This document shows positions 63,271 through 64,000 of a DNA stretch of 64,000 bases, in pieces. The notes under the pieces were generated by a model, which had not been told where the DNA came from, ran no database searches, and was given only the letters and a program-made list of their open reading frames with translations. The position numbers were made by a program, and so were the translations under genes. Source of the DNA: Alistipes indistinctus YIT 12060. Its GTDB lineage: Bacteria; Bacteroidota; Bacteroidia; Bacteroidales; Rikenellaceae. Position 1 is the stretch's first letter, and every line of letters starts with the position of its first letter. The stretch spans positions 682,001-746,000 of the forward strand of contig NZ_CP102250.1 of the NCBI RefSeq assembly GCF_025144995.1, written 5' to 3'.

Positions 63271-63909
63271 TCAATATACCCGCTGTTGTCGGCGGAATAC
63301 ATACCGGATACCGGCACGGACATAAAGCCCGCGAAGCGAACCGACATGCATCACGGGCCACCGATTGGAGGCATACTGCCACGCACATGCCGCTTCGAAC
63401 CGCAAACGACCTCCGGAGACGGGGGCGAAACTGATACCGGCCTCCGGCATCACTACTCCGCCCCACGAACGGCCCCGGGAGGTATTAATCTGGTCGCCGG
63501 TGATCCGGAATTCCGCGTATTGGCCGCCAGCCGCAACTCCGATAAAAGGTTGCAGTTTCTGCTGCGGGGAAGCTCCCGGAAACCAGCGCAAATGTGCTGT
63601 AAGGGGAAGCAGGATCAGACGCCGGTCGGTAAATCCCGCCACGAGGTCCCCGTCATAAAAGTCACTGGTGACACCGCTTTCATCTCCCCGGGTGTAACCG
63701 ATACCGGCACCGACAGAGAAGGTTTTTGAAATGCGCCAATCCCATTCCGCAGCGGGAGCAATACAAGCTGCCCGGGCCAGGAAACTGCCCCCGGAAGGCA
63801 TCCATACCCCCCAATGCAGCGCCAGGGAATGAGACCGGCTCTCCTGGGCGCACAGCGTACACGCTCCCAGGAGAATACCGACACAGAGAAACAGCTGAAA
63901 GCATCTCAT
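63271..63909 (-). CDS. Outer-membrane beta-barrel protein
   Basis: A 212-residue protein with a signal peptide (MRCFQLFLCVGILLGACTLCAQ). Alternating hydrophobic/polar strands end in aromatic residues (LALHWGVWMPSG, FSVGAGIGYTRGD, LLPLTAHLRWFPG, LQPFIGVAAGGQYAEF, LYVRAGIRYVFRR), consistent with an eight-stranded OmpA/OmpW-like barrel. A cysteine near residue 16 could instead suggest a lipobox, but LCAQ-E is a better cleavage site. It sits between a probable fimbrial subunit and the Mfa2-like gene, so it may help assembly at the outer membrane (inference). Confidence 0.7.
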   Translation of the reverse strand: MRCFQLFLCVGILLGACTLCAQESRSHSLALHWGVWMPSGGSFLARAACIAPAAEWDWRISKTFSVGAGIGYTRGDESGVTSDFYDGDLVAGFTDRRLILLPLTAHLRWFPGASPQQKLQPFIGVAAGGQYAEFRITGDQINTSRGRSWGGVVMPEAGISFAPVSGGRLRFEAACAWQYASNRWPVMHVGSLRGLYVRAGIRYVFRRQQRVY

Positions 63910-63920
63910 CTCCGAACGAA

Positions 63921-64000
63921 TTATTTGTTTACAACAATGTTAAACCCAGCCATTGCTTTGTCCGGAGCAACGGATATCTTACCTGCATCGGCACCGGCTT
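63921..64000 (-). CDS. C-terminal end of a probable fimbrial subunit (runs off the window)
   Basis: The minus strand at the window edge reads an open frame of 25 residues ending GKISVAPDKAMAGFNIVVNK and a TAA at 63923-63921, 11 bases before the barrel ATG. Position at the head of a fimbria-like operon and the beta-strand-like ending suggest a major fimbrillin, but too little is visible to assign a family. Confidence 0.4.
   Translation of the reverse strand, partial: AGADAGKISVAPDKAMAGFNIVVNK

Noticed and set aside
1-64000. CRISPR arrays, rRNA genes, insertion sequences, integrases
   Set aside because: No regularly spaced repeats, rRNA sequence, transposase or integrase motifs were seen; the only near-identical repeat is the tract inside the tandem TonB-C genes.

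Overview
The window looks like a chromosomal segment of a gut-type Bacteroidales bacterium, most like Alistipes/Rikenellaceae. This rests on three things: Bacteroidetes promoters (TTTG, 19-20 bases, TAnnTTTG), the Bacteroidetes lipoprotein, fimbrillin and DUF4906 families, and a GC-rich, housekeeping-dense layout. The placement is inferred from gene content and style; no rRNA or marker tree is available.

Layout. 1-15.1 kb: rsmE, an M3 peptidase, a CNT nucleoside transporter, a two-module M16 peptidase, a GH106-like glycoside hydrolase, and a HEAT/double-DUF1080 protein in an apparent operon with a Tat-exported Gfo/Idh/MocA oxidoreductase (a likely 3-keto-glycoside route). 15.2-24.4 kb: core genes rsmA, recQ, lptB, aroA, aroC and the conserved yceD(DUF177)-rpmF-plsX-fabH lipid/ribosome cluster. 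24.4-26.3 kb: tRNA-Arg(CCT) followed by an AT-richer patch with a degenerate tRNA-like copy and a choloylglycine-hydrolase-family gene without a signal peptide, possibly acquired. 26.2-36.8 kb: pdxH, an MFS exporter, an AsmA-like protein, two tandem paralogous putative regulators, a DUF898 membrane protein, lysS and tpiA. 36.9-39 kb: two tandem TonB-C-domain paralogs sharing an almost identical 489-base tract. 39.2-46.6 kb: a CorC/HlyC-type CBS protein, a small membrane protein, NfnL/NfnS, a DUF1573 protein, divergent bioB and bioD, and tRNA-Asn(GTT).

46.8-54.3 kb: a MarR regulator and a four-module sulfur-trafficking flavoprotein (CoA-disulfide reductase, rhodanese, TusA, DsrE) whose promoter is flanked by two 17-base palindromes, followed by a run of secreted or membrane proteins of unknown function. 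54.6-64 kb: a minus-strand fimbria-like surface operon. In transcription order it has the end of a possible structural subunit, an outer-membrane barrel, an Mfa2/FimB-like lipoprotein, two DUF4906-like lipoproteins and a third large lipoprotein with InlB-type repeats. The middle protein shares its N-terminal part with one neighbour and its C-terminal module with another, which suggests module shuffling of tip or adhesin subunits.

No rRNA operon, CRISPR array, insertion sequence or integrase was recognised. The less ordinary signals are the 489-base near-identical tract, the mosaic fimbrial lipoproteins, the palindrome-flanked sulfur gene promoter, the overlapping bioB/bioD promoters and the tRNA-Arg-associated patch.
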